This document shows, one piece after another, positions 36,564 to 44,610 of a stretch of 52,514 nucleotides of DNA. Positions within the stretch are counted from its first letter, which is position 1. The number at the start of each line of letters is the position of its first letter. The translations under genes were made by a program, and so were the position numbers. The notes under the pieces were generated by a model. The model did not search any database. It was not told where the DNA came from and was given only the letters and a program-made list of their open reading frames with translations. This DNA is from Patescibacteria group bacterium (GTDB taxonomy: Bacteria; Patescibacteriota; Patescibacteriia; Patescibacteriales; BS150m-G62): positions 69,567 to 122,080 of the forward strand of contig JADHVC010000001.1 in NCBI GenBank assembly GCA_016784175.1, read 5' to 3'.

Positions 36564-37625
36564 TTAAAAATACTTTTTGTAGCCTCTTTCTTTATTCTTT
36601 TCTCTTTCAAAATCAGCCTCATACATCATTTTTACCAATTCCTTAAACTTAACTCTTGGCTCCCATTTTAAATTTTCTTTAGCTTTTAATGGATCACCCA
36701 ATAAAACATCTACTTCCGCTGGACGATAATATCTTGGATCAATTTCTACAACCACTTTGCCTGTTTTTTTATCAATAAATTTTTCTTCCGCACCATGCTT
36801 CTCATTTGATTCTACGTCCATTTCAGCAATTTTAAAAGACTCTATTAAAAACTCTCGCACACTATGAGTTTCACCTGTGGCAATTACATAATCTTCTGGC
36901 TTATCTTGTTGCAACATTAACCACATTGCCTCCACATAATCACCGGCAAACCCCCAATCCCTTTTTGCATCCAAATTACCTAGATATAGTTTTTCATCTA
37001 GTCCTAATTTTATTCTGGCTAAACCTCGAGAAATTTTACGAGTAACAAATCTTTCGCCTCGTCGTGGCGACTCATGGTTAAAGAGAATCCCGTTACAGGC
37101 AAACATACCGTAACTTTCACGATAATTGGTTGTTATCCAGTAAGCAAAAACCTTAGCACAACCGTAAGGACTCCTCGGGTAAAAAGGGGTGGTTTCTTTT
37201 TGCAAGCTTTCTTGAATCTTGCCGAACATCTCCGATGACGATGCTTGATAATACTTTGATTGAACTCCGGAATACCTAATTGCTTCCAACATCTTTAATA
37301 CTCCGACCGCAACAACGTTAACCGTGTATTCTGGAATATCAAAACTTACTCTTACATGGCTTTGCGCACCCAAATTATAAACTTCATCCGGCTGAATTTC
37401 CTTCAACAATGCCATTAAATTTCCCGACTCTGTTAAATCTCCATGATGCAAAAAAAGACTATTCCCTGATACATATGGATCTTGGTATAAATGATCAATT
37501 TTTTCTGTATTAAAACTACTGGCTCTTCGAACCAAACCGTGCACTTCATAACCCTTACTTAAAAGAAGCTCGGCTAAATAGCTTCCGTCTTGACCAGTAA
37601 TTCCTGTTATAAAAGCTTTTTTCAT
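36564..37625 (-). CDS. gmd: GDP-mannose 4,6-dehydratase
   Basis: 353 residues, usual length. Converts GDP-mannose to GDP-4-keto-6-deoxymannose, precursor of GDP-fucose, GDP-rhamnose and others. NADP motif [38 protein letters not shown], active-site ASSSEMFGK and [12 protein letters not shown] (Tyr-xxx-Lys), and [16 protein letters not shown]. It is the first gene of the minus-strand glycan cluster. Immediately upstream is an IS3 transposase fragment, so the cluster's original 5' border has been disturbed. All motifs intact. Confidence 0.95.
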   Translation of the reverse strand: MKKAFITGITGQDGSYLAELLLSKGYEVHGLVRRASSFNTEKIDHLYQDPYVSGNSLFLHHGDLTESGNLMALLKEIQPDEVYNLGAQSHVRVSFDIPEYTVNVVAVGVLKMLEAIRYSGVQSKYYQASSSEMFGKIQESLQKETTPFYPRSPYGCAKVFAYWITTNYRESYGMFACNGILFNHESPRRGERFVTRKISRGLARIKLGLDEKLYLGNLDAKRDWGFAGDYVEAMWLMLQQDKPEDYVIATGETHSVREFLIESFKIAEMDVESNEKHGAEEKFIDKKTGKVVVEIDPRYYRPAEVDVLLGDPLKAKENLKWEPRVKFKELVKMMYEADFEREKNKERGYKKYF

Positions 37626-37658
37626 AAATCTTATTAATCAAATTCTAAAAACAATCTT

Positions 37659-38143
37659 TTACACCAACCCAACAACCTCTTGAATATATAAATTTAAATT
37701 TTTATCCCCTCTATTAAACCATTTATAATCATTGTGTTGATTGTCTAAATTAATCTCTCCGTCCACCATTTCGACTAAATAAGTAAGTTCATGATATATA
37801 TCTTTTCTTGCTTAACGGAACGCCAAAGGCGTTCAACGAATACATCATCCAAGCACCTACCTCTACCGTCCATGCTAATTTTAACATTATTATCTTTTGA
37901 AATTTGAGTAAATTTTGGACTAGTAAAATGGCTACCTTAATCTGAATTAATTATTTCAGGAGCTCCATATTTTTCAATAGCCTCATTGTAAGATTCTAAA
38001 CAAAAATCGATTTCAAGTATAAACGATAGACTCCAGCTTAGCACATATCTTGAGTACCAATCAATGATAGCTATTAAATAGCAGAACCCATGGGCTAGTC
38101 GTGTGTATGTTATATCAGTGCTCCACATATGACTGATATTCAA
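37659..38143 (-). pseudogene. IS3-family transposase OrfB remnant
   Basis: The frame beginning MNISHMWSTDITYTRL and running through AIIDWYSRYVLSW is the rve-type catalytic core of an IS3-family transposase. After EIINSD an in-frame TAA (37937-37939) replaces the usual Gln of NSDQGS, and the same frame continues with GSHFTSPKFTQISKDN, then DVFVERLWRSVKQEKIYHE. The three acidic residues (D in WSTDIT, D in NSD, E in VERLW) are still visible. The N-terminal part and the end are lost. Clearly inactive. Confidence 0.85.
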
Positions 38144-38296
38144 ATCATATACTAGAAATAAATAGATGTCTATTCTCTCACAATTAACTAAAAAGGTATT
38201 TTTTGATTATTTAAAAATCAATCATATAATAGCGTAAGTGTAAAACGCCATTTTTGGTTTACATTGGGAGCGAGTGACTGCATGAATAGTATTTTT

Positions 38297-38674
38297 TCAA
38301 TTTTTCTCCGATAAAGAATAAAATTTATTACCTGAGCTGAAAATAATATGGTCTAAAACCTCAACTCCCAGCATTTCACAAACTTTTTTAAGTTTATCAG
38401 TAACTTCAATATCATTTTTAGAAGGGCTAACATCACCACTCGGGTGATTATGCAAAATAATAATAGCACAAGCTCGTTTTAGAATAGCGGGTCTAAAAAC
38501 TTACCTAGGATGAATAATACTTGCTGTAAGTGTTCCCAGGCTCACCAATTCGGTTTTAATTACTTTATTGCGTGAATTAAGATAAAGAGCGATAAAATGC
38601 TCCTTGTATTTATCTTGAACCAGTTTTTTGGCTATTCTAACGACTTGAACGGGTTTTAAGATTTTATTTGTCAT
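38297..38674 (-). pseudogene. radC: RadC/JAB-domain gene with a nonsense mutation
   Basis: An in-frame reading of 125 codons beginning MTNKILKPVQVVRIAKKL contains the RadC JAMM-type motif HNHPSGDVSPS and ends FYSLSEKN before a TGA. It is broken by a single TAA at 38501-38503 (codon 58) in HPR-stop-VFRPAI, where the family has Glu, a one-base change. It is a short, MPN-domain-only form. Its TGA stop differs from all intact genes around it. Confidence 0.75.
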
Positions 38675-38717
38675 TTTTTGGCAACCATAAAACAGCCTAT
38701 TAGCTGCTTGGTAAAAA

Positions 38718-39105
38718 TTAGCTACACTGTAATAGTGGTACTAGATTCGGAATATAAATTAAGTCTGGCGTTTCTTGGATTTTGGTTCTAACATTGTCCA
38801 CGATACACCGCCAAGTTTTACATTCAGCGAAATTGGAAGATGTTGCCTCGGAGCAAAGCGCCTCGGCATGTTATTATTCCGCAATTTTGAAGGCATTTTT
38901 GAAATCCAAAACCAAAGTGCGATCGGCAATGCGGAAGTTCGAACCAATCTTTTTGAGAAAATCCCGAATCCTTTCGGGATTTTCTTGTTGAGCGTATTTT
39001 TCGGCTTGGTTGGCGTCTTCTAGAAAGGCAATGGCGAGTTCGAACCGATTAAGGCAAAGAAACTTTTTTGATTTCTTCTTTTATTCCAGGACTAGACATT
39101 TTACT
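38718..39105 (-). pseudogene. Decayed C-terminal end of a large (serine) site-specific recombinase
   Basis: Reading the minus strand from about 39105 gives MSSPGIKEEIKK, then after a one-base shift LCLNRFELAIAFLEDANQ, EKYAQQENPERIRDFLKKIG and DRTLVLDFKNAFKIAE, two stop codons, and CKTWRCIVDNVRT to the end at 38718. From memory this resembles the C-terminal segment of large recombinases common in CPR genomes. That attribution needs a search. At least one frameshift and two stops make it a remnant. Confidence 0.5.
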
Positions 39106-39265
39106 ACCATTGTAAGGGCTATATAAAGGCTATACCTGTGCAAGTCCATAAACATAGTTGACATTTTTGTTAATAATTAAATTTGATTAATTTAGCAATA
39201 ATTAGCATAACAATCAGCTTCGTAAATTGAATTTTCTTCTTTTAATCTATTGTCGATTTGTCGCA

Positions 39266-39520
39266 TTAATTTTTCAATTTTTCTTCATTTTTTATTCTTC
39301 TTGATTCTGATAATCGTTTACTGTTTTTCTTGAGATATTCCTGCCATTTGTCTTTAATATTGTAAGCTTCTTTTGGGTTCTGTTTCCAAAGTTCATAAAA
39401 CTCCATGGGAGTTTTATAGGCTAAAGCTTGGTGTGGCCTAATATAGTTATAAATATACTCATGTTTTAAAATTGCGTTTCGTTGCTTTTCAAGAGGCGAG
39501 TGTAAAACATTGACTTCCAA
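39266..39520 (-). pseudogene. Transposase C-terminal remnant (IS481-like)
   Basis: 84 codons opening at a TTG contain YNYIRPHQALAYKTPMEFYE, the conserved end of an integrase-core transposase, followed by a Lys-rich tail. The catalytic region upstream is missing, so only the C-terminus remains. It differs from the IS3 fragment at 37659-38143. Its left boundary lies within the promoter region of nusA. Confidence 0.7.
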
Positions 39521-39538
39521 AAATCAACCTGATAAGAT
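39510..39538 (+). promoter_or_regulatory. nusA promoter at the edge of the IS remnant
   Basis: TTGACT at 39510-39515, a 17-bp spacer and TAAGAT at 39533-39538. The -35 box overlaps the first codons of the transposase remnant on the opposite strand. Predicted RNA start is about 39545, directly before the hairpin at 39547. Confidence 0.5.
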
Positions 39539-39546
39539 GTATATAG

Positions 39547-39576
39547 GCTAGTATAGATAATATACTAGCTTTTTTC
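39547..39576 (+). terminator. Leader hairpin with T tract ahead of nusA (possible attenuator)
   Basis: A perfect 9-bp stem (GCTAGTATA 39547-39555, TATACTAGC 39561-39569), 5-nt loop, then TTTTTT. It lies 21 bp upstream of the nusA start codon and at the very 5' end of the predicted transcript. It could act as an attenuator responding to NusA or as a relic terminator of the mobile remnant. Confidence 0.6.
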
Positions 39577-39597
39577 TTAAAAAATAACTTTAATACA

Positions 39598-40950
39598 ATG
39601 TCTGATATAACAAATGCAATGCGCCAACTCTGTGAGGATAAAGGATTAAGCTTCGAAGTGGTTCTTGAAACTATCGAATCGGCTTTATCTGCTGCTTATC
39701 GTAAAGATTTTGGCTCTAAAAATCAAAATATAAAGGTAAACTTTGACCCAGAAACTGCTAAATCTGAAGTATTTGATGTTAAAATCGTAGTTGAAGACTT
39801 GCCAGATGAACAACTAGAAGAGACAGAGGAAGAAATAATTGAGGGAGAAAAAAATGAAAAAGAAATAATCAGGCAGCTTGTTAAAGAGCAAATCTTCGAT
39901 ACTCATGTTATAACCGATGAAAATGGAGTGCGAAAATTTAACCCAAAAAATAACATACAATTAAAAGATGCCCTACTTCTTGATCCTAAGGCAAAGATTG
40001 ATGACGAAATAAAAATTGAACTTGAACCACCAAGTGAATATGGAAGGATGGCAGCTCAAACAGCCAAACAAGTAATCATTCAAAAAATCAGAGAAGCGGA
40101 AAGAAACATGGTACTTGCGGATTTTAAAGAAAAAGAAGGTGAAGTTCTTATTGGAATTATTCAAAGACAAGAAGGACGATTTGTTTTAGTTGATCTTGAA
40201 AAATCTGTCGGAATCCTAACAAACGAAGAGCAAATTCCAGGTGAAGTATATAAACCAGGCGCAAGAATTAAAGTATTTATAAAAGAAGTGCGTGATGGCA
40301 TAAGAGGTCCCGAAATATCACTTTCTAGAAAATCTACAGAAATTATTCGACATGTATTTCAAATGGAAATACCAGAAATTGGCAACGGACTAATCGAAAT
40401 AAAAAGTATAGCAAGAGAAGCTGGATCTCGTTCTAAAGTGGCAATTCAACCATTAACGGACAATATCGACCCAATCGGATCATGCGTTGGACAAAGAGGA
40501 TCACGCATCCAAACAATAATACAGGAATTAGGTGGTGAAAAAGTTGATATAATCGAGTATTCTGATAATCCTCAAAAATTCATTACAAATTCTCTGTCAC
40601 CAGCTAAAATAATTAGCGTTGATATAAATAACGAAACCAAAAAAGCTATTGTAAAAGTACTTTCCGACCAACAATCCTTAGCCATTGGTAAGGCTGGTCA
40701 GAATGTTCGCCTCGCAGCCAAACTTACTGGGTGGAGTATTGATGTAGTAAGTACTGTTGAGCCTGAAATAAAAACAGAAGATGAAATGGAGGTAATTAAA
40801 TCTACCATCAAAGAAAAAAAAGAAACTAAAGAAGTGGCAGATGCAATTGAACCAGAAATTAAAACAAAGAAAGAAAAAGTAGAAAAAATCACCAAAGAAC
40901 CAAAAGAAACAAAAAAAGTGGAAAAAAAAGTTAAAAAAGATAAAAAGTAA
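39598..40950 (+). CDS. nusA: Transcription elongation/termination factor NusA
   Basis: 450 residues. N-terminal RNA polymerase-binding domain (ITNAMRQLCEDKGLSFEVV, IESALSAAYRKDFG), then an S1 domain (EGEVLIGIIQRQEGRFVLVDL), and two KH domains (ISVDINNETKKAIVKV..., GKAGQNVRLAAKLTGW), with GSCVGQRGSRIQTIIQEL as the first KH loop. An acidic insert near residues 60-85 (EETEEEIIEGEKNEKE) and a Lys/Glu-rich C-terminal tail from about 395 are unusual relative to E. coli but common in AT-rich bacteria. It heads a plus-strand run with ppaC (11 bp), tig, and smpB-ssrA. The rimP gene that normally precedes nusA is missing; remnants of mobile elements lie there instead. Confidence 0.95.
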   Translation: MSDITNAMRQLCEDKGLSFEVVLETIESALSAAYRKDFGSKNQNIKVNFDPETAKSEVFDVKIVVEDLPDEQLEETEEEIIEGEKNEKEIIRQLVKEQIFDTHVITDENGVRKFNPKNNIQLKDALLLDPKAKIDDEIKIELEPPSEYGRMAAQTAKQVIIQKIREAERNMVLADFKEKEGEVLIGIIQRQEGRFVLVDLEKSVGILTNEEQIPGEVYKPGARIKVFIKEVRDGIRGPEISLSRKSTEIIRHVFQMEIPEIGNGLIEIKSIAREAGSRSKVAIQPLTDNIDPIGSCVGQRGSRIQTIIQELGGEKVDIIEYSDNPQKFITNSLSPAKIISVDINNETKKAIVKVLSDQQSLAIGKAGQNVRLAAKLTGWSIDVVSTVEPEIKTEDEMEVIKSTIKEKKETKEVADAIEPEIKTKKEKVEKITKEPKETKKVEKKVKKDKK

Positions 40951-40961
40951 AATCCTCTAAA

Positions 40962-41882
40962 ATGAAAATACATATAACAAGCCACAAGTCACCCGATCTC
41001 GATGCAACTGTTGCAGCTATCAGCTATGCTTATTTAAAAAATAAATTAGACCCAGCAAACGAGTACATAGCTGTAAGTGCTGGGGAGCTAAACAAAGAAA
41101 CAAAATTTATCCTAGAAAAATTTAACTTAAGCGAGCCAGCCATTCTAGAAAATATCAAAGGATTAAACATAATCTTAGTTGACCATAATGAAAGCTCACA
41201 AATTCAAGAAGGGCACGAAGAAGCCAATATTATTGAAGTAGTTGATCATCATAAAATTAACTTCAACTTTAATGCACCAATATTCTTCGAATCAAAACCT
41301 TGGGGCTCAACCTGTTCTATTATTGCGCGTAAATACTGCGAAAACAGCATCGAAAAACCAAAAAACCTAGCTAGCGCAATGCTTGCCGCGATACTAGTAG
41401 ACACTGTAATTACAAAGTCCCCTACATGCACAGAAACAGATAAAAAAATAATCAATAAATTATCAAACATTGCCGGTATTGAAGACTGGAAAGAATTTGG
41501 CATGGATATATTTAAAGTACGATCATCGGTTAGTAAATATGAAGCCATCGATATAATTAAAAATGACTTTAAAGATTTTGAATTTGGAGAATATAAATTT
41601 GGAATAGGCCAAATAGAAACAGTTGACTTACACGAGATTGAACCAAGAGAAGAAGAACTATTAATTGAAATGACAAAACTAAAAGAGGAAAATAACTACC
41701 ACACAGTAATACTGTTCTTGACTGACATTATCAATGAAGGCTCAAAGTTCCTTGTAATAACAAGTGATCAAGCTAAAGTTGAACAAGCCCTAAAAAGCAA
41801 ATTAATTGACAGTAAAGTATATATAAAAGACATTATGTCTCGGAAAAAACAAGTCGTACCTATGCTAATGGAGATATTTTAA
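40962..41882 (+). CDS. ppaC: Manganese-dependent inorganic pyrophosphatase
   Basis: 306 residues, DHH family (family II pyrophosphatase). HKSPDLDATVAAISYA, then IILVDHNESSQ and EVVDHHKINF (the DHH motif) give the metal site, followed by GSTCSIIARKY. The length and the C-terminal DHHA2-like part (TSDQAKVEQALKSKL) match the family. It hydrolyses pyrophosphate in the cytoplasm and so drives nucleotide and sugar-nucleotide synthesis. No CBS insert. It follows nusA closely and precedes tig by 28 bp. Confidence 0.88.
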   Translation: MKIHITSHKSPDLDATVAAISYAYLKNKLDPANEYIAVSAGELNKETKFILEKFNLSEPAILENIKGLNIILVDHNESSQIQEGHEEANIIEVVDHHKINFNFNAPIFFESKPWGSTCSIIARKYCENSIEKPKNLASAMLAAILVDTVITKSPTCTETDKKIINKLSNIAGIEDWKEFGMDIFKVRSSVSKYEAIDIIKNDFKDFEFGEYKFGIGQIETVDLHEIEPREEELLIEMTKLKEENNYHTVILFLTDIINEGSKFLVITSDQAKVEQALKSKLIDSKVYIKDIMSRKKQVVPMLMEIF

Positions 41883-41910
41883 AATAAAAAATATTAAAAT
41901 AATAATCCCT

Positions 41911-43194
41911 ATGAAAGTAACATTAAAAAATTTACCACAATCTCAAATCGAATTATTTGTAGAATTAAGTATTGAAGAATTCAAGCCATTCGCAATTAAA
42001 GCAGCTCAAAAAATTTCCAAGCAAATTAAAATTGACGGCTTTAGACCTGGCTATGCACCGTATAATCTAGTAAAGTCTAAGATCGGGGAAATGACTATCT
42101 TAGAAGAAGCATCTCGCATAGGCATTGCCCGAGTAATTGATAAGGCCATTGTCGATAATATAAAACAACAAATCATAGGACAACCTCAAATAAAAATTAC
42201 GAAACTAGCACCAGACAATCCGCTAGAGTTCAAAATTGTCGTATCTCTCTTACCAGAAATTAAAGTTGGTCCGTACAAAGATCTTCAAATAAAAAAACAA
42301 GTTGCTACAGTTGAAGATAAAGAATCTGAAGCTACGTTAAATCAATTAAGAGAGATGCGAGTTGTCGAAAAAATTAGCACAAAACCTGCTGTTAGTGGCA
42401 ACAAAGTATTAGTAAATATACAGATGTATCTGGACAATGTGCCTGTTGAAGGTGGTCAAAGTAACGACACAGCAATCATAATCGGAAAAGACTATATCGT
42501 CCCTGGATTCGACAAACACTTACTCGAAACAAAAAAAGATGATATTAAAACTTTCAAACTCCCCTATCCAGAAGACCACTACATGAAAAATTTAGCTGGA
42601 AAGCTTGTCGACTTTAAAGTTGTAATCAAAGAAGTATATGAGCGCAATCTCCCAGAACTCAACGATGATTTTGCGAAAAATTTTGGTTTAAAAAAGATGG
42701 ATGAGCTTAAGAAAAATATCACAAAAAGCATAGAGCAAGAAAAACAAAGAGATCTAGATCAAAAATGTGAAATCGCCATACTAGACAAAATTCTTGAAAA
42801 ATCAAAATCAGAAGACCTCCCTGAAGATCTTGTTAATCACGAAGCTGATGGAATGATGCATGAGTTTAAGGCTAACATCACAAGACAAGGTGGTAATTTC
42901 AATGACTATTTACTTAGCGTAAAGACAACACCAGATAAATTAATGCTAGACATGTTACCTCAAGCAGTAAAAAGAGTAAAAAGTGCATTAATCATTCAGA
43001 AAATTGCTGAAATTGAAAAGATAGATGTATTAAGTGAAGAAGTTGAAATAAAAAGACAAGAATTACTCACACAATACAAAGGCAACAAAAACGTAGAGGA
43101 TAGAATAAGCCAACCAGAATACTCAAGCCACCTAAGAACAATCTTAATAAACCAGAAGGTAATGGAAAAATTGCGAGACTGGAACTTAGTTTAA
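41911..43194 (+). CDS. tig: Trigger factor chaperone
   Basis: 427 residues, normal length. The N-terminal ribosome-binding domain carries GFRPGYAPYNLVKSKIG (the GFRxGxxP ribosome-docking signature), followed by the PPIase-like domain (SGNKVLVNIQMYLDNVPVEG, DYIVPGFDKHLLETKK) and a long helical C-terminal cradle (EQEKQRDLDQKCEIAILDKIL). It shields nascent chains at the ribosome exit. No clp genes are adjacent, unlike in many bacteria. 9 bp separate it from smpB, linking two ribosome-associated quality factors in one operon. Confidence 0.95.
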   Translation: MKVTLKNLPQSQIELFVELSIEEFKPFAIKAAQKISKQIKIDGFRPGYAPYNLVKSKIGEMTILEEASRIGIARVIDKAIVDNIKQQIIGQPQIKITKLAPDNPLEFKIVVSLLPEIKVGPYKDLQIKKQVATVEDKESEATLNQLREMRVVEKISTKPAVSGNKVLVNIQMYLDNVPVEGGQSNDTAIIIGKDYIVPGFDKHLLETKKDDIKTFKLPYPEDHYMKNLAGKLVDFKVVIKEVYERNLPELNDDFAKNFGLKKMDELKKNITKSIEQEKQRDLDQKCEIAILDKILEKSKSEDLPEDLVNHEADGMMHEFKANITRQGGNFNDYLLSVKTTPDKLMLDMLPQAVKRVKSALIIQKIAEIEKIDVLSEEVEIKRQELLTQYKGNKNVEDRISQPEYSSHLRTILINQKVMEKLRDWNLV

Positions 43195-43203
43195 TAAATA
43201 AAC

Positions 43204-43683
43204 ATGCCAACACTAGCGATAAATAAACGAGCCCTCTTTGACTTTGAAATCAAAGATAAATATGAAGCTGGAATTGTTTTAAAAGGATATGAAGTTAAAT
43301 CCATAAAAACTGGCCATATAAGCTTAAAAGGATCTTTTGTTACCCTAAAGATAAACACCGATAATCCCAACAAACTGCCAGAGCTCTATTTAGTTAACGC
43401 ACATATTCCCCTATATAAATTTGCCGGCATCGTTAAAAGCTACGACCCAACTCGTTCGCGTAAGCTTCTAATTCATAAACTTGAAATCAATCGTCTGATT
43501 GGCAAAAAAAAGACTGAAGGCTTGACTCTAGTGCCCCTTAAAGTATATACTAAAAAAAGATTGATTAAGCTTCAATTCGGCATAGGTAAAGGAAAAAAGA
43601 AATACGATAAGAGAGAGGATATAAAAAAGAAAGATATTGAAAAAACCATGCGCACATTAACAAAGAGTAAATTAAGGGATTAG
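43204..43683 (+). CDS. smpB: SsrA-binding protein SmpB
   Basis: 159 residues. Typical SmpB motifs: NKRALFDFEIKDKYEAGIVL, KGYEVKSIKTGHISLKGSFV, and RSRKLLIHKLEINRLIGKKK, with a basic C-terminus GIGKGKKKYDKREDIKKKD. It delivers tmRNA to stalled ribosomes. The gene for its RNA partner starts 11 bp after its stop codon, so the two are almost certainly made from one transcript. Confidence 0.96.
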   Translation: MPTLAINKRALFDFEIKDKYEAGIVLKGYEVKSIKTGHISLKGSFVTLKINTDNPNKLPELYLVNAHIPLYKFAGIVKSYDPTRSRKLLIHKLEINRLIGKKKTEGLTLVPLKVYTKKRLIKLQFGIGKGKKKYDKREDIKKKDIEKTMRTLTKSKLRD

Positions 43684-43694
43684 AATCATAATAT

Positions 43695-44084
43695 GGGAGT
43701 GCCTTGGTTTCGATAATAAACATATTTGCTTATGTTGTAAGACATGGACTCTAGGCTGCATGTAAAAACACCTAGAAACTGATAAGTGCAAAAGACTTAT
43801 TCGCTAAAGCTACGTTCACATTCCGTGTTCCAGCTTTTGCTCCTGTTGTAGCTTAATAGCCACAACCATCTGGCCAATGATTTCTAGTAGTTGTTACCAG
43901 GTGTCATAAACTAGAATAGGTTAAGATAGTACTTTTATATTTTAACTAAAACAAAAATAAGTTCGTTGATGACCATCTTTTCTAAATTTATAAATCATCG
44001 ACCAAACAGATAAATTAAGATAATCTTGCTACAAAATGTAATCGAATAATTTATTAGACGCGGGTTCGATCCCCGCCACTTCCA
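43695..44084 (+). ncRNA. ssrA: tmRNA (SsrA)
   Basis: The 5' end GGGAGTG pairs with CACTTCC at 44077-44083 to form the tRNA-like acceptor (one G-U), discriminator A at 44084, and the T arm is GCGGGTTCGATCCCCGC. CCA is not encoded. The tag frame opens at the resume codon GCA (43788) after GATAAGT and reads AKDLFAKATFTF-RVPAFAPVVA, closing with TAA TAG at 43854-43859. The 22-residue tag ends in the hydrophobic PVVA, as needed for protease recognition. 390 nt, standard one-piece form. It directly follows smpB. Confidence 0.92.
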
Positions 44085-44096
44085 CATTAAACCAAT

Positions 44097-44342
44097 ATGC
44101 ATTATGTTTATATAGTACGCTGTAGTGATGATTCATTATACACTGGATACACAATAGATATTGCTAGAAGGATAGATGAACACAACAACAAGAAAGGTGC
44201 TAAATGCGTTATGGGCAAGTTGCCTGTTAAATTAGCATACGAAGAAAGCTATGCAACCATAAAAGAAGCATTAAAAAGAGAAAAAGAGATAAAAAGCTGG
44301 CCAAGAAATAAAAAAATTGATTTAATAAATACATGCTCATAG
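44097..44342 (+). CDS. GIY-YIG nuclease-fold protein (YhbQ-like)
   Basis: 81 residues. MHYVYIVRCSDDSLYTGYT shows the GIY-YIG core (YVYIV, LYTGYT), followed by Arg in IARRIDEHN, and EALKREKEIKSWPRNKK (Glu metal ligand) at the end. Short single-domain forms are widespread in bacteria, with nuclease activity shown for some and a role in DNA repair or mobile DNA proposed. It starts 12 bp after tmRNA. Confidence 0.85.
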   Translation: MHYVYIVRCSDDSLYTGYTIDIARRIDEHNNKKGAKCVMGKLPVKLAYEESYATIKEALKREKEIKSWPRNKKIDLINTCS

Positions 44343-44368
44343 TAAATTATTATTATACAAAATGAGCA

Positions 44369-44397
44369 TTGAATTTATTATTAAAAATAGGTAGTAC
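44369..44397 (+). promoter_or_regulatory. tRNA promoter
   Basis: TTGAAT at 44369-44374, 17-bp spacer, TAGTAC at 44392-44397. The predicted RNA start lies about 10 bp before tRNA-Leu. Confidence 0.4.
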
Positions 44398-44415
44398 ATA
44401 GAAGCTAGATACATT

Positions 44416-44499
44416 GCCCAGGTGATGAAATTGGTAAACATGACAGACTTAAAATCTGTTGAGGGCAACCTCCTGTGGGTTCAAGTCCCACCCTGGGCA
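44416..44499 (+). tRNA. tRNA-Leu (UAA)
   Basis: Acceptor GCCCAGG pairs with CCTGGGC (44492-44498), discriminator A. The anticodon loop is CTTAAAA in ACAGA-CTTAAAA-TCTGT, anticodon TAA. The variable arm is long (TGAGGGCAACCTCC), as in class II tRNAs. T arm GTGGGTTCAAGTCCCAC. CCA is not encoded. Confidence 0.95.
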
Positions 44500-44530
44500 C
44501 ATCCCAATTAATATTGGTAATAAATAATTA

Positions 44531-44605
44531 GCGGGTATCGTATAATGGTTATTATACCACCTTGCCAAGGTAGTGATAGGGGTTCGATTCCCCTTACCCG
44601 CTCCA
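44531..44605 (+). tRNA. tRNA-Gly (GCC)
   Basis: Acceptor GCGGGTA pairs with TACCCGC, discriminator T, CCA encoded at 44603-44605. The anticodon loop TTGCCAA gives anticodon GCC. T arm GGGGTTCGATTCCCC is perfect. The anticodon stem CCACC/GGTAG has one C-A mismatch, which is slightly unusual. Its 3' end is the likely integration site of the downstream element, since the integrase stop codon is only 5 bp away. Confidence 0.92.
44581..44605 (+). other. Putative attachment site (attL) at the tRNA-Gly 3' end
   Basis: Tyrosine integrases often use the T arm and 3' end of tRNA genes. The integrase gene at 44611 abuts this tRNA on its 3' side and points towards it. A second copy of the tRNA 3' end (attR) was looked for to the right and not found inside the window, so the element should extend past 52514 or have a short core. 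Confidence 0.55.
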
Positions 44606-44610
44606 GGATT

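Noticed and set aside
38759-39023. Open frames of 62, 69 and 82 codons near the graveyard
   Set aside because: They are alternative frames through the decayed recombinase end, whose in-frame reading (FELAIAFLEDANQ..., WRCIVDNVRT) is more convincing.
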